Shown here piece after piece: positions 45,107 through 57,966 of a stretch of DNA of 64,000 nucleotides (positions within the stretch are counted from its first letter, which is position 1; each line of letters begins with the position of its first letter). The DNA is from Morinoia aosen (Eukaryota > Arthropoda > Malacostraca > Amphipoda > Talitridae), in assembly GCA_030386875.1 (NCBI GenBank), contig CM059575.1:13850293-13914292 (forward strand), read 5' to 3'. Under the pieces are notes generated by a model that had not been told where the DNA came from, did no database searches, and worked only from the letters and a program-made list of their open reading frames with translations. A program made the translations under genes and the position numbers.

Positions 45107-45597
45107 GTCTCTAGGGCTCAACAACATCAGTCGTCAGGCAAGAGCACAACCAGCAAGCAACACCAGCAAAGCCAGCTGAGAGCCATCCCTGCAACTCAAA
45201 GTTGAGTAAGCATATTTTGACGTTTTCTATTTTTTGCAGTAGTGGTTCATTTTTTTAGCATTGATATTGTTGAGTTAGAAGGACGGCCTTGTATTTGAAT
45301 TACGGTGATTGATTTATTGTCAGAGCTAATCTAAGGAATTATTAACATTTGCAGTTTGAACTTGGACTTGATTGTTGATTTCAATTGTTCGATTTAAAGA
45401 GTTCGATTTAAAGAGATTCGTTTGAGCGTGGTGTTATACTATGATGTTCACTATTGTGGCGAAGGTGTTGTTGGATAGATTTCGTATATTACTTTGAGGC
45501 GTCTATTTTTATATTGTTTCTGAAGCAGTACTTTTTTTTAGGCGTTATAACTAATTAATTTGGTGGTGTTCTCGATAGTTTTGGTAGTGTTTAATTA
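45107..45597 (+). other. Gypsy-B 5' leader
   Basis: Untranslated region between the LTR and gag. No TGG-starting primer-binding site is recognisable at the assigned LTR edge. Confidence 0.5.
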
Positions 45598-46992
45598 ATA
45601 TCCTCGTCGGATTCAGAGGAGGAGAACACACGTGCAGGAGCAATTAAATCTAGTCGTGGCCGTGTGTCGGTTCCGCGTTATAAAAATCAGAATAATAAAA
45701 CGTCAAAGATGACGGATTTGTCGACCGCTGGTCCTAGTGTAATGACTACGCAAATAGTAACGTTCAGTACACCCAGTGTAAACACTGTGACAACTGCGAG
45801 TAACTCCGTACCAACAATGCTGGGGCGAGGAAGTACAATACTTTCTGGTGCCGAATTGCCGTTGTTTCGCGGAAGAAAGCGAAATGAAGATCCAAACTTT
45901 TGTGAGACGAAAAAATTTTGTACTCACGTTTCAAACCTTCGTGCTTATCTCAGCTTGCTTCCCGATGTAAATTCAGATGATGCTAAAAAAGAGTTGTTGG
46001 TATGTAGTGCTCACAAGCAAGTCGGAGATTTCAATTCAGTAGTAACTAAATTAGTAAATCAGGATTTAAATTACTAATTCGAGGAGGTAGTGAGTATACT
46101 GGACGATGTTTATATTTCGAAGTGCGAGAAGTCTATACATGCTCTTGCTTGCGATTTAAATCAGTTAAAATTATTGAGGAATGATAGCCTAGCAGCTCAG
46201 TTGGTAACAGCCCTAGCTAAGATAAGAAAATTAAGTGATCATATTCTTACAACCTCGGAGGTTGCTTTTCAAAGGCATCCCTTTGTCGTAGCGAGTACGA
46301 ATCGAAATGAGTTAGCAAAATTTGCGGGAGATTTGATAGTACTCAGTTTAGCAATATCAATTTTAGCTCCCCGTTTTAATGAAAACTTTGCGAAAAAAAT
46401 TTTCTCGCGACCATTCTTAACCTCAGAAGAGCTATTAGCTCGTTTAGTCGCGGCGGTCCATAATCATACGGACAGCAGGCCAATAATGGCGGAAACAAAA
46501 ACCAGTGCGGAGTTCTCGCATAGAGAAACATATTTCATAGACGGGGCAGGAAGCGACGCTTGTGAAGCGTCGGGCGAAGTTTTTTATGCTTCTCCCTATT
46601 GTTATCAGCGTTTTCAGGGGCGCGGTCGCAGACAATTTTTCAGACCTGGAGCGAGATACTCGCGAGGTAGACCTTGTGCCTATGCAGGCGATAGGAATCT
46701 AGGAACTCTGGAGTGTAATGAGGCTGTCGTAGAGAATTCGAGGCAACCTGTTAATTCGAGGCAACATTCGAGTCAAAATCCCTACTGTTCTCTCTGCAAT
46801 TGTCCAGGTCATGTAGAAACTACCTGTCGTAGACGAGGAGGTCAGGGCAAACCAGGTCTCCAGGGCAGATCCTGCTATAGATGTAGACAGTACGGGCATT
46901 TTACTCGTGAGTGTAAAACACGCAGAAGTAGCCGGGGGAGGAGTGAGGCGCATTACGCCGAGGCTCCGGAGAGCAATGATTTTTTAGAATAA
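45598..46992 (+). pseudogene. gag: Gypsy-B Gag, one stop codon
   Basis: The frame reads from an acidic Ser/Asp/Glu segment like the N terminus of Gypsy-A Gag. The codon there is ATA rather than ATG; the first ATG is at 45709. It continues through ELPLFRGRKRNEDPNF, ALACDLN and the capsid-like region to a CCHC knuckle (CYRCRQYGHFTREC) and ends NDFLE. One TAA at 46075-46077 interrupts it at a point conserved with Gypsy-A. Apart from that the frame is open. Confidence 0.9.
46980..46986 (+). promoter_or_regulatory. Gypsy-B -1 frameshift heptamer U_UUU_UUA
   Basis: Gag ends AAT GAT TTT TTA GAA TAA. The heptamer T_TTT_TTA is in the correct phase, and a -1 slip enters an open pol frame (AGA ATA AAA...). 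Both position and sequence match Gypsy-A despite strong divergence around it. Confidence 0.85.
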
Positions 46993-49900
46993 AAACTGAC
47001 GAAAGTGTGAGGGTTGAAGTTGATGGGGAGTATTTGACAATGTCTGAGGGTCGGTCCACAGCTCTCGTTAATCCTGATGTGGTGGTAGCGAAGCCAGATA
47101 CTGTAACTAAGTTGACCGAGGTTGCTGATCCGCTATTTAAGTGTAGGAACAAGTTTCAAATTTTTGAAGAACAAGAACTTAATGAGGGTGCAGGATCGGA
47201 ACAACCAGCAGAGGTTTGTTTAGCAGCCACAATTATGTCAGCAGGACGGCTGAGACAGGAAGGCGATGGATTGTTTTCACTACGGAAATCCAAAAAGCCT
47301 ACTATTATTTTAAAAAAATATTAACAAATTTCTGAGTGCCTTAATTGATAGTGGCAGTGATAAATGCCTAATTAGTTACCGAAGTATAAAGAGCCTGAAC
47401 GAGCAAATTAAGCCTAGTAATTTACGTGTAAGGTGTATTAATTCAAAAAGCCAAGTTACGGGGGAGGTTGACCTATGTATCAAACTGCCTAATAATAAAA
47501 AATAGATACTAGCGCTTTGATTTTAAAAGATGGCGAATTTAATTATGAGGTAATCCTAGGAAGGGATGTGCTGCAGGATGCAGTCTTGGATTTTAAACAA
47601 GGTTTCATTATTCTTAACGGAGTGAAAGTGCCTTTTCACGATGTGCATGGGATGCCCGAGCAAAGTAAGAGAGAAGTATTCCTGAATACAATAAATAAGA
47701 CAGATTGTCTTATGGCAGACGTAGTTGCTCAGAGCATGCGAAAAAAGAAATATTGGGAGAAGCAAAGAGAAAAAAACAGCCTAGAAAATGGCGAGAGGCA
47801 AGAAGGCCTAGAGGTAAAAAAACTGTTGAGCAGCAGAGAGAGAATCTGGGGAAAAAAGAGAAAAAAATGGTTGTTGCGCACTGCAGAGCAGTGGAAATAC
47901 CGAGTAACTCGCTACGGGTCATAAATGGCCATGTGCGGAAGGCGAGACCCGGAAAATATCTAATGAGAAAAAAAGTTTTGAGTAATGGAATCTATGTGGC
48001 CGAATCATTGTTGAAAATAGACTCGGAGGATTTTGTACCTGTCTTACTGTTGAATGTCTCTGAAGAAGAGGTTTATCTAAGTGAAAATACCATGCTTAGT
48101 GATATAGAGGCAGTAGACGATCTTGACGTAGAGCAAGAAATATACATGTCTACTGTGCAAGAAGCTGTGAGGGAGTCAAATCTATGTGAGGTCAACGAAC
48201 TGGCAGTTCCAACTAAGGTCGATAGGTGTTACGGTAGAAGTTTCAATGCCATCACTGGGAATGAGCTTGTGTTGGGGGCTGATCAGACGAGGCATTGTTG
48301 TTATTGTACTCGGGTTGACGAACTAGGAATTACTGTACAGGATAAAATTGTACAGAATGCATCTAGGGGTGAACGACGCCCGTTAACGAGTAAAGACGTA
48401 GATTGATATGGAAATGAAGAAAAACAATTGCTAATCAATTTGCTAAATGAATACCGAGACGTCATTACGTTGGAAGGCGAAACTATTGGCGTTACTAATG
48501 TAATGAGACACAAAATAGTAGTAAAAGCAGATGCACCAGTACTAAATTTGGTACCGTACAGAATCCCGCATAAATATCGAGAGGATTTGGTGAAGGCAAA
48601 TAAAAAGATGCTGGATCAAGGTATTATTGAACCTTCCTTGTCCGAATATAATTTTCCAGTCATTATTGTAAAGAAGTAGTCGGGCGAGATACGTCCAGTC
48701 ATTGACTTCAGAGCGTTAAATAAGATTGTTGTCAAGGAATGCCATCCGATACCAAGGATAGATGAGATCCTTTATACCCTCGGTGGAAATAGCGTTTTCT
48801 CAAGCTTAGACTTGAGATCGGCTTTCCACCAGGTCAAATTGGGAGAAATTAGCCGTAAATACACTGCTTTTAGCATCGGTTACGAGAATTTTCATTTCAA
48901 AAGGTTGCCATTTGGGCTGACCTCGAGTCCCAGTGTTTTTTAGCGCGTAATATCTACCGTTCTTGCAAATATCATAGGAAAACTCTGTTTTGTGTTTCTC
49001 GATGATATATTAGTTTTCTCTAAATCCATGAACCAGCATCTGAAAAATTTAAAAAAATGTCTTTGAGAAATTACGTGAAGGCAATCAATCCCTGAAGCTT
49101 GAGAAATGCCAATTCCTAAAGAGTTCCATAGAATATCTAGGTCATGTTGTATCAGCTGACGGCATACGCTGTAAGGAGTCGCAAAAGCTTAAAAATTTCC
49201 CTGTTCCACGAAGCGTGAAGGAATTGCAGAGTTTTTTAGGTGTAGCGAACTACTTTAGAAGCCATATCCCTATGTTTGGTTCGATTTCGAATCCGCTTTA
49301 TCAGTTATTACGAAAACATGTAGAGTTTGTATGGGAGGCTAATTGTCAGGAAGCTTTTGAGAATATTAAATCTGCTTTGACATCGGAAACCGTTTTACGG
49401 CATCCGGATTTCACTAAGCCATTCCACGTGTTTTCAGATGCTTCTAATTTTGGAATAGGAGCAGTGCTTTTACAGCACGGAAACGATACGAATAAACCTA
49501 TGCATCAAATAGCGTACTTCAGTAAAAGTTTAAATTCCACGCAAAAGCGTGATGGTACCACTAAAATGGAATTTATGACAATTGTTTGCGCTCTTAGAGC
49601 GTTTAGATTTTAATTTTAGGATATCCAATATATTTATACACGGATCACAAGCCTTTGTGTCCATTATTCCAAAAAAGACTTCCTGACGATTCGACCATAG
49701 CGCGTTGGTGTCTAACAGTACATTCTTTTGAGCCCATTGTAAAGTATTACCCCGGTAAACAAAATATTGTAGCCGATTGTTTGAGTAGATTACCTGAGCA
49801 ATTGACTGCATCTGAACTAGATGCTTTTGCTGAGCTCGGAGAGGTAGAGGTGTGTGCCGTGACTACCAGGCAAGGTGCAACGAACTCTGGCGATGCGCTG

Positions 49901-51189
49901 ACGCAAGCAGAAGCAGATTGCCAAGGTAGGCCGTACCGAGATTGACAGAATAAGTTGTCAGAAGTTTTTTGGGAACTTGAAGAATTTCGGGCTGAACAAG
50001 ATAAGGACCCCTTTTGTTTCGAGGTTAGGGACGCTTTACTAAATTGTAATAAGTCTACGATTCCCGATTTGCAAAGTTATTTAATTTTAAACGATGTGCT
50101 TTACAAACGGAGACAGATTGATTCGAGAACCAGTACTATTTTAACTGTAGTTATGCCGACGTCGCTGATGAATAGAGCGGTGCTCGGAATCCATTCTTTG
50201 TATCATACCGATTATTTACATACCCTGTTCAAGTTCAAAATTAAATATTTCCATTTACTGGGAAAACTAGATTAAGGAAATTTGTTAGTATGTGCGAAGT
50301 ATGTAAGATTCTGAAGGTAAATACTACCGTGCCCATTAAGATCTTAGACGCTCCTATAGCAAAAGAGCCATTTGAAATTGTGTCAATGGACTTTCTGGGA
50401 CCACTTCCTTCGACGGATAAAGAGAATAGGTATATTTTAGCGATCATAGATTTGTTCTCTAGATATTGCAAACTGTATGCTACCTCAAATCGGTTGGCAG
50501 ATACAGTTATTTCATGCCTAAACAGCTGTTTTAATACGTTTGGCTTTCCAAAAACTTTATTGTCGGATCAGGCCCTTGAGTTCAAGTCTTTGGCAGTAAA
50601 ACATTTTGCTAAAATTCATGCCATTGCAAAGAAGGAAGTTATCCCATGGAGTCCTCACGCTAACGCGATTGTGGAAAGAAATAATAGGAAAATCAATAAC
50701 CTACTTAAATTGTACGTAAATTCCCTGGTACACACTGAATGGGACCGGTGGTTAGAAACGGCTGCCCATAAATAATTCATTAAATTCTACGTTGGGTGAC
50801 ACACCCAGTTATATTACCTTCAATAGAGATACTTGCCCGAATTTCCAGGCGCAGACTTTTGAAGCTATTTACAGTTATGATACCGACGTGGATCGTGTAA
50901 AATTTAGAGCTAAAGAAGCGGCTCGTATTGTTGAAAATGTGAGGTCCGTAATTGTCAACAATACAGCTGAACGAACAATGTACCATAACATTCGACGTAA
51001 GGATAAGAATTTCACCGTAGGAGACCGAGTTCTATTAAGGAACCATCTAGAAGAAACGAATTAGAATTAGCTTGGTTAGGTCCTACGATTGTGACTAAAG
51101 TTAACATAAACTATGTAGAATTGAAAATTGGAAACAAAATGTATAAAATCAACAAGAACCATGTGCTCCCCTTACGTAAAATGACCTAA
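46986..51189 (+). pseudogene. pol: Gypsy-B Pol: protease, RT, RNase H, integrase; several lesions
   Basis: Domains in order: protease (ALIDSGSDKCLIS near 47340, ILGRDVL near 47555) and RT (PVIDFRALNKI, FSSLDLRSAFHQV, LPFGLTSSPS). The catalytic box FLDD is near 49000. RNase H follows (FSDASNFGIGAVLL near 49435, YTDHKPL, ADCLSRL). Integrase supplies D, D and E (SMDFLGPLP, LLSDQALEFKS, NAIVERNNRKI near 50390-50690), with a tail ending NHVLPLRKMT. At least three frameshifts and several stops (for example at 48677-48679 and near 48940) break it. Catalytic residues themselves look unchanged. Confidence 0.93.
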
Positions 51190-51734
51190 AAGTTTTCAAA
51201 ACAGGGTCTATGAATGTCTGCATCGTGATGCAACTATTTATTTTCACGCTTTATATGTGTTTAGTTCAATTTAAAAATGTAATCAATGTTTATGCATATA
51301 TTTTAAATTTTCATTTTTGTTGGTTTGTACTCCAGCTTCATTCGTATTATAAGTAGTGGTAAGTAGCTCTCGGCTTGCGAGGTTCATTGTGCCCTCATCG
51401 CTGATGCGGAGTCAGAATTTGCAAGCGGTGCAGCAAGACTGCTGACTCCGGTATATTTATTGTTTACTCAGCGCTTACTCAGCGTATATTTATTGCTTAC
51501 TCTGCGTTTTATTACCTGCTTGAAGCTATGATTTTTGTTTACTGTTGTTTTTTATGGGTCATACTAATTGGACTGTTCTCGTTCCATTTTCAGAGCAAGG
51601 ACGCGAGTGTGAGCTGAGTCAGCAATACGCGTACCCGGGCCGTGGAGTACGGGGGTTGACCTTGCGTCTGCTGGTCTTGACGAAGGGTAACACGCTCAGC
51701 TGGCACGGTCAAGTACTGCGTAGTGCAGTCAGTG
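51190..51734 (+). other. Gypsy-B region between pol and ORF3
   Basis: A short hydrophobic ORF starts at 51210 (MNVCIVMQLFIFTLYMCL) and ends after about 48 codons. It lies where Gypsy-A has its cysteine-rich ORF but lacks the cysteines. A splice-acceptor-like CCATTTTCAG lies at about 51586-51595, upstream of ORF3. Confidence 0.35.
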
Positions 51735-51767
51735 ATGACTGATGACAAACGTGACTTAACACCCATC

Positions 51768-52052
51768 ATGGGTAACCGCGTGACTACAGTGAGTGTGGAC
51801 GCACTCACAAACGCTTTGGAGCAGCATCAGGGTAGAGTTTCGGAAGACTGGATCCGGGCGAACGCCCATATCGATCTCCTTCCGGATAGAGTCTCGGACC
51901 TTTCTCTGATATTCCTGACATTGTTCGCCTTGGTGTTGGGAGTGTTAGTTTACTACATTCGTAGAGAATTGAATGTAATGACGGAAAGAATCCGCTCAGA
52001 GGATTTTATCCTCCGTCGCCAACAGTTACGTTCACCGCATCTTGAACAATGA
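51768..52052 (+). CDS. Gypsy-B ORF3: small MGN-starting single-pass membrane protein
   Basis: The predicted protein has 94 residues from the conserved ATG. It starts M-G-N-R-V-T, again fitting the N-myristoylation consensus. One hydrophobic segment lies at about residues 45-64, followed by IRRELN and a charged tail. It is homologous to Gypsy-A ORF3: G-x-(I/V)-S, (L/I)-I-R, D-L-(I/L)-P-D and S-D before the membrane segment, and Y-I-(K/R)-R-(D/E)-L-N after it. An in-frame ATG 11 codons upstream (51735) could also start it. It is intact although gag and pol of the same copy are broken. No family recognised. Confidence 0.75.
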   Translation: MGNRVTTVSVDALTNALEQHQGRVSEDWIRANAHIDLLPDRVSDLSLIFLTLFALVLGVLVYYIRRELNVMTERIRSEDFILRRQQLRSPHLEQ

Positions 52053-53348
52053 AGATGGGCGTGCAGCAGGTGTAAATTATGCGGTGTTGCCCATACCCCT
52101 CAAATTGTATTTGTGGGAGGTGTTCGAGTTTTCTTGAATGGTGCTAAACGGTCGAAACCAGCTTTATAAAAAGTCTGGCGACAGAAGTGTAGGTCAGATT
52201 TAATCTATTTAATCTATTTCTCGCTATGTAATCACTATTTAATCGTGCTAATGTTGTGTGTGTTGTGCTATTGTTGTGTGCGAGTGCGATCGAGCACATG
52301 GTGTTAACATGTGTAAATGTGTGAAATTTATTTATTGAATTTGCTTTAATTGCGTTTAATTATTATTTTCGTTAATAATGTTATTTTGGACTTATTTGAA
52401 ATTTCCTTTTATTTTAATGTACAAGGTTTTGCGATGTTGGTATGTGATGTGGTAATTTTTTTATAATGTAAGTTTGAATTGAATTTCATCTTGCGTTTTT
52501 CAATATTAAAAATGCGTTTATGTAGTATTTTTGTTGTTTCTGTGAATCAAAAGTCGTTCTTATGTTAATGAGAATTAGCGTAATCTAAATCGAATGTATT
52601 GGTGATGGATTCTTTTCCTGCGTATTGATCTTCGTAGTAAGTTTTGAAAACTAATTCTATTGCTGCAGGTTTTTAAAATTCGATATTTCTAATTTGCGCA
52701 GTAGTATTTCGTGTTTCCTTTGTTTTCATTACTCAATGCATTTATTTGTACGTGTCATGCGCAAGTTGGTGCCAATGTTAGAGGTTGGTACGCGAAGTGT
52801 TTTTTTGTGTTGAGTGTTATTTATTTTATTTGTTTTTAATGATTTTGTGGTGCGACTTTTCTTTACCTTTAAATGCGTGATTATTCGAGTGAATTCCTTG
52901 TATTTTTTTGTATATTTGATTTTCAATGCGTCTATTCCTTTTTACGGTTTTGTTTTCTTTTGTGCGATGTGTAAAATTCAAGCACTGGTATTGGTTATTT
53001 ATACGCCGATTGTTTTTATGGATATTTTGTACTATTTCTGATTCTATTTTCTTTTGTGAATTAGGTACGTGTTTTGCGTAGTTATTTTTGATGAAGAAGG
53101 GCATTTACCTATTTATGCTTGCGTTCCTTCTTATCCTATTAGCTTGATGCTTGTGTTACTTTTCAATATTTATATCTGTTTTTGCTTCGCAAACATTATA
53201 TTGGTTTCAGCATTAATGAGCTGTTTGGTTTTCACGTGTTGTTGTGGTGGTTGATTTCGATCTGAATTTGATTATCTTAATTTTGATGTCGTGATTGGGA
53301 AGTTTTTTTTTGACGGTTGCGCTCTTCCGTTGGTCGGGGGGAGATGTA
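52053..53348 (+). other. Gypsy-B 3' untranslated region
   Basis: About 1.3 kb of T-rich sequence without supported genes, ending in the purine tract GGGGGGAGATG before the 3' LTR. Confidence 0.55.
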
Positions 53349-54078
53349 TGTGGGCATATGTTCGTATGTTCGTATCTCAGTGCGTTGCCCCGTTGCCCTC
53401 AATGCGGGTGTCCGCAATGCGCATGCTGAATCAGCGATTGTTCTCATATAAATATTGGTACGGGCCTTTAACCGGTGCATTTGTCTGCACTACCCCACGA
53501 AGCTCCAGTAAACTACTCAGCTCCACTATGTTTGACTACCCTTGGCACTTACATTGGAGGCCAGTCTGTGATCGAATTCCACGGAAGTTCGCGTCAGAAG
53601 AAATTACGTTTTGTGCCAACGCGAGATACTTTTCTTCGTGCTTGAAGAGAGTGGAATATTTTCGCAAGAGGATCAAGAGGAACCGAAGAAGTTCCAAGCT
53701 GTGATTTCTGAGTGTCTCTGCAGAAGATTATGGATATAGGAAGGATCAACGGCTGAGAAGTAGTAGAAGAATATCCAAACGTTTTCCGTTTCGTAACTCG
53801 TCGAGTCTCTGAAGAACAGCTCCGGAAACCGTACCACGTAGAATTGAGGGCTATAAGGTGCAGTTTTCCTTGTGTAAAGAAGAGGATTTGTTCAACATCG
53901 GTGTCTGCCTGAACTTTCATAGAAAGCAGTAATAACAGTGCTAGCCAGCAGATTCTATAGTGAAGTGCTAGTGCAATAACATTTTGGGACAGTGGCGTGT
54001 ATTAGTTGTTTTGGACTGTGTGAATATCACTCTGTGTATTTTATTATTAACGAAAAATTTGATATATAAACAGTTTAA
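53349..54078 (+). repeat. Gypsy-B 3' LTR, possibly truncated at its right end
   Basis: Matches the 5' LTR up to ...ATATAAACAGTTTAA. It then changes abruptly to AGGCCCGTCCACAC, which resembles a DNA-transposon terminus. It carries the empty site of MITE copy 2 at 53564-53571. Confidence 0.9.
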
Positions 54079-56252
54079 AGGCCCGTCCACACTATCAAAC
54101 ATTTCGTCAATCACGAATACACCAAAACGCGAACAAAAACACGAACTTTTCCGGATCGTGTCCAGACGTCCAGACTACGTGTTCGTCGGTGTAAAGTTGT
54201 TCGCGAACAATATGTAAGCAAACAAGGCTGCTCCTCGAGTGCGTTTAGTCAATTGATACATATCATGTATTGTTAAGGACACCGTCTACCTAGAAATCAG
54301 GATATGTGTTGATTTTCTGCTTTTATATGCATCTAATAGAGAATTTTCTTGCGCTTCCATTGGTACTTTCTGTTTACGTCTACTCCGAATAGTGCGCCCA
54401 CCAGAGGGGGGAAAGCGATGAGGGTGGAGTGACCTTGAACCCTCCCCCCCTCACTATTGGGGGTCAATTGAGCGTGTTTCTCTGCGGGAAAGGCATTATA
54501 GTTCGTTAATGGGCTACTCAAAGTGCTTCCATTATTCAAACGAAACATTCTAACGCTTAGTAAATATTTTTTTATAATTTTTGACAATTTCAGAATTTAG
54601 CTGTTCTGCTGTATCTATGATTCCGCAGATTTCATTCATAGCTCGATAACAGCTGCAGTATCATAGCTACAGCTATGGCGAGCACACCAATCCAAAGGGC
54701 TTGAAAAGAGCTATAAAACAAAGGAGTTGACTTGTGAAAAAACGTATTTTGGTAAAAAAAATGAAAATTTAAAAAAATTGGTTGTTTTCTTGAATAACAC
54801 CTATTCTCTTTTGTTGTATATTTTTTCCCAGAGATACAGAGCTACAGCAATGTAAATTATATCAATCGAAACGGCTTGAAAAGAGCTACATACGATCAAG
54901 AGTTCATTGTAGAAAACCCTGTAGTTCAAAAGATAAAAAGAATTTTTTTTTGTGAAAAAACACGTTTTTCTGGAAACTTGATATTGGTTTCTCAAATCTA
55001 TCTCCTTCCACAATTTTAGAGCTACGAGAATGGTTTATATACCATTCGATAGGGCTTAGCAAGGTGTATCCATGCGCAACATCATTTCATGATGCATTTA
55101 TTATTTTGAAAATTACACGACATGAAAAAAAAAATGAAAATAGATCAATTTTTTTCAATTCCCAAAATCCAAAAAAGAAGCTATCAAAATTTCCTAACGC
55201 GCGTGGTTATATAGACATATAAGCAATCTAAAAACGAAGTACTGGGTATGTAACTTCAAAATTGTAGAAGAAGATAGATTTAAAAAAACCCTGTTTTATC
55301 GTATTTTTCGAAAAAAAAAAAATCTAGTGCAGATACAAAATTTCGTCGAAATAACAAATGATCTTTGCATCATTTCACACCTACTGTGAAAATTTCAGAG
55401 AAATCCATCCATAAATAACGGACTTTTTTTACGTAGACGGTCCCCTTAAATTATTTTTTTTTGGAAGATAGTAAACATAACTGAAGTGTGTGTGCGCATA
55501 TATGAACAGAACTGAAATCTAGGTGCATTAGAAAGAATCACTGTGATTGAAGTGATTAAAAATTGATAATAATTTTTATTTCAAATATTGAAATTTACTT
55601 ATATTTTGTTCAAAATTTTTATAGATGAGCTCATATCAAACTTCTTGAATTGCTGAGTGACATTATTTGGTCAGTTTTTTTTACAGAACAATGAACACTG
55701 CTTTAAAATTAGTTGATTTCATTTACATAAATGAGGGTTCAAACCATATTTCAATGTTTTTTTTAATTGGTTGTGAATATTAAGTTGATACAGTACTAGG
55801 CAGCATAGATAAATTTTGAACATTAATCCCATTATGCATATGGTTACAGACCTAGTGCCTTGATGCATGCTAAACAATTTTTCTACTTTTTATTGATCCA
55901 TATGCAAGTAATGCAGTGCCCAGATCATCTAAATAACTACAGAGTAGGCCATAAAGTTTCATATATGGGTAGAATAATGTTACATGTGGAGCAAAGTTAT
56001 ATTCAAATGTGCTTCATATGATTATCATTATTTTGAATACTCAAGTTAATATATGTATTGGAAACATAGATGATCACATAGAGTATATCATATGTATAAA
56101 TTTGTATTCAATATAGAATGTTCAGTTTACTTTTGTATGGAAACTTATGACTTACCCTGTAGTGGTGCAGAAAATGAGACTAAATTTTGTAATAAATATT
56201 CAACAGCATATTACAGAAAATCCTTTAAAATAATTAATGACTGTTTTTGCAG
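54079..56252 (+). other. Possible PIF/Harbinger left end and non-coding DNA
   Basis: The sequence starts AGGCCCGTCCACACTATC directly after TTTAA and may be the terminal inverted repeat of the element that carries the transposase gene to the right. 54640-55090 holds about three diverged copies of a ~200-bp unit marked by GGCTTGAAAAGAGCTA and by GAGCTAC near its start. No ORF is supported. Confidence 0.4.
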
Positions 56253-56592
56253 ATGTAGTTGATAACACAATGAGGACTTCTCAAGTTGCTTTAGAAAGTG
56301 CATGCGTTGCCCTAATTTGTGGGGCATCTTCACTTCTAGGTGATGAAAACCAGTACGAAGGTGCTCGGAGGTCACGATGGAGAAAGCCGTGGTTGGAATA
56401 TCATCAAGGCTGTTATAATAAACTGCTGCCAGAATTAATGTACAAAGAAAAAGCAGACTTTCAAAACTATACTAGGATGAGTGGAGAAATATTTGGCATT
56501 CTACTGCAGAAGATAACTCCACTCATCCAGAAGGAAAACACTCATCTCCGTGAAAGTATCCCTGTGGGTGCTCGACTGGAAGCTACTCTGAG

Positions 56593-57966
56593 GCAAGTCA
56601 TTTCATATTTCCGTAATTGTGCTCTGTCTTCCAGGAAAATTCTATAAATGAATGTTGTTTGGCTAGATAAGCATTTCCAATATGCAACATGAAAAGGTTA
56701 TATAGGTACTTGATGCTACTTGTCAATTTAACATAGTTTCTTAGAAATTTAGAAATTTAAAAATGAGGAAAATTACGAGAAACTTGATCATATTTAATTT
56801 AAAAATGTTTTGGAGTCCAGCTCCTTCATAAGCTTCAAAGTACATGTCATTATGTTTGCATTAAATAAAGAGATAAAATATTGTAAACAGTCATTAAAAG
56901 AGATCTCAAGAACAAAAATTAGAACATGTCACAAAGATAAAATTGACATAATTGCTATCTAGTTACTTTTTGAGATGGATATGAAAATAGTTTTTTATTT
57001 TGGGTTCTTTATTTGTGTTGAAGAGAGTGGTTCTTTAGAGTGCCTAATCATTTACCCCAAGAGGGGAATATTATGTTTTTATCACATAATTTTTCTTTTT
57101 CTTTTATTCTATCTTCCCATTCATGATGAATGGAAAACATTCCTTGTAATGTTGTATCCATTTTCCCTTATTTCATCATTATTGATGTATTGAGGAAATG
57201 CTTTGTTTTCATTTCATACTTTATGTAATCACTTATGAGCAGTTAGAGAAGAGCAAGATTAAACTGTAGTACATGTGCATTATAATTAAAAAATAGAAAG
57301 AAAGAAAAAAAGAAAAGAAAAACAGGATATTTCCAATATAGATGGTACAAAAGTACCATCATTGGTTTTTAAATTCTCTCTTAAAATTAATACACTTAGA
57401 TGATACACACACACGAGTATTGTAAAACTCGTGTCACTAGTAGAAAAGAAATGATTGAGGGCAATGAACTCCTAATCTTGCTTAATCTACATTTGATAAT
57501 ACATGTAATGATAATTAAAAGAGACAACACAATTTCATGGACGATGCATTTTCATTGTGAGGTGAAAACACTTTTGACAGTTTACATGTACATGACATAA
57601 AACTTCGCAATTCTTGACGCCAGGAAATAATACATGAATCGCTTGTTTCGGCCAATGTTCAAAAGTGTCATTTTAAGGAAGCATGAAAAAAATATATATA
57701 TAAATATACATCCGTATATGTATACATATATACATATTCACACATGTACATATACACACATACATATACATGTTTACACGTACACATAAGCATGAGGACC
57801 AAGAAGATTATAAGTTTTGTATTTCTAATCCAACAATTTTAACACAGGGGTCATTAGTTAATAAGCATTTTGTTTAAACAAAAAGTGGATGATCGCACAA
57901 CAAATGTAAAGTTTTTACATGAATGCTTTACAATAATAAAGAGATGACGAGTTAGGTAATGTTACA
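56593..57966 (+). other. Intron 1 left part: AT-rich with ACATAT microsatellites
   Basis: No ORF is supported. A/G-rich runs lie near 57290-57325 and TATACATATACACA-type repeats at 57690-57790. Confidence 0.5.

Larger units (their letters stand above)
43766..54078 (+). mobile_element. Gypsy-B: LTR retrotransposon related to Gypsy-A
   Basis: Two LTR copies, TGTGGGCATATG... at 43766 and at 53349, enclose gag, a -1 slippery heptamer, pol, ORF3 and a purine tract (GGGGGGAGATG near 53335-53345). The 5' LTR is enlarged by a MITE. The shared LTR sequence ends at TTTAA (45106 and 54078), and I see no target duplication, possibly because a DNA transposon begins right after the 3' copy. Gag and pol carry several stops and frameshifts, more than in Gypsy-A, so this is the older copy. 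Confidence 0.93.

Noticed and set aside
45703-45927. Antisense ORFs in gypsy, BEL and copia genes
   Set aside because: They are mirror frames of recognised coding regions without independent support.
53291-53704. 137-codon ORF across the Gypsy-B 3' LTR
   Set aside because: It crosses the purine tract and LTR boundary. The 5' LTR copy reads differently because of the MITE.
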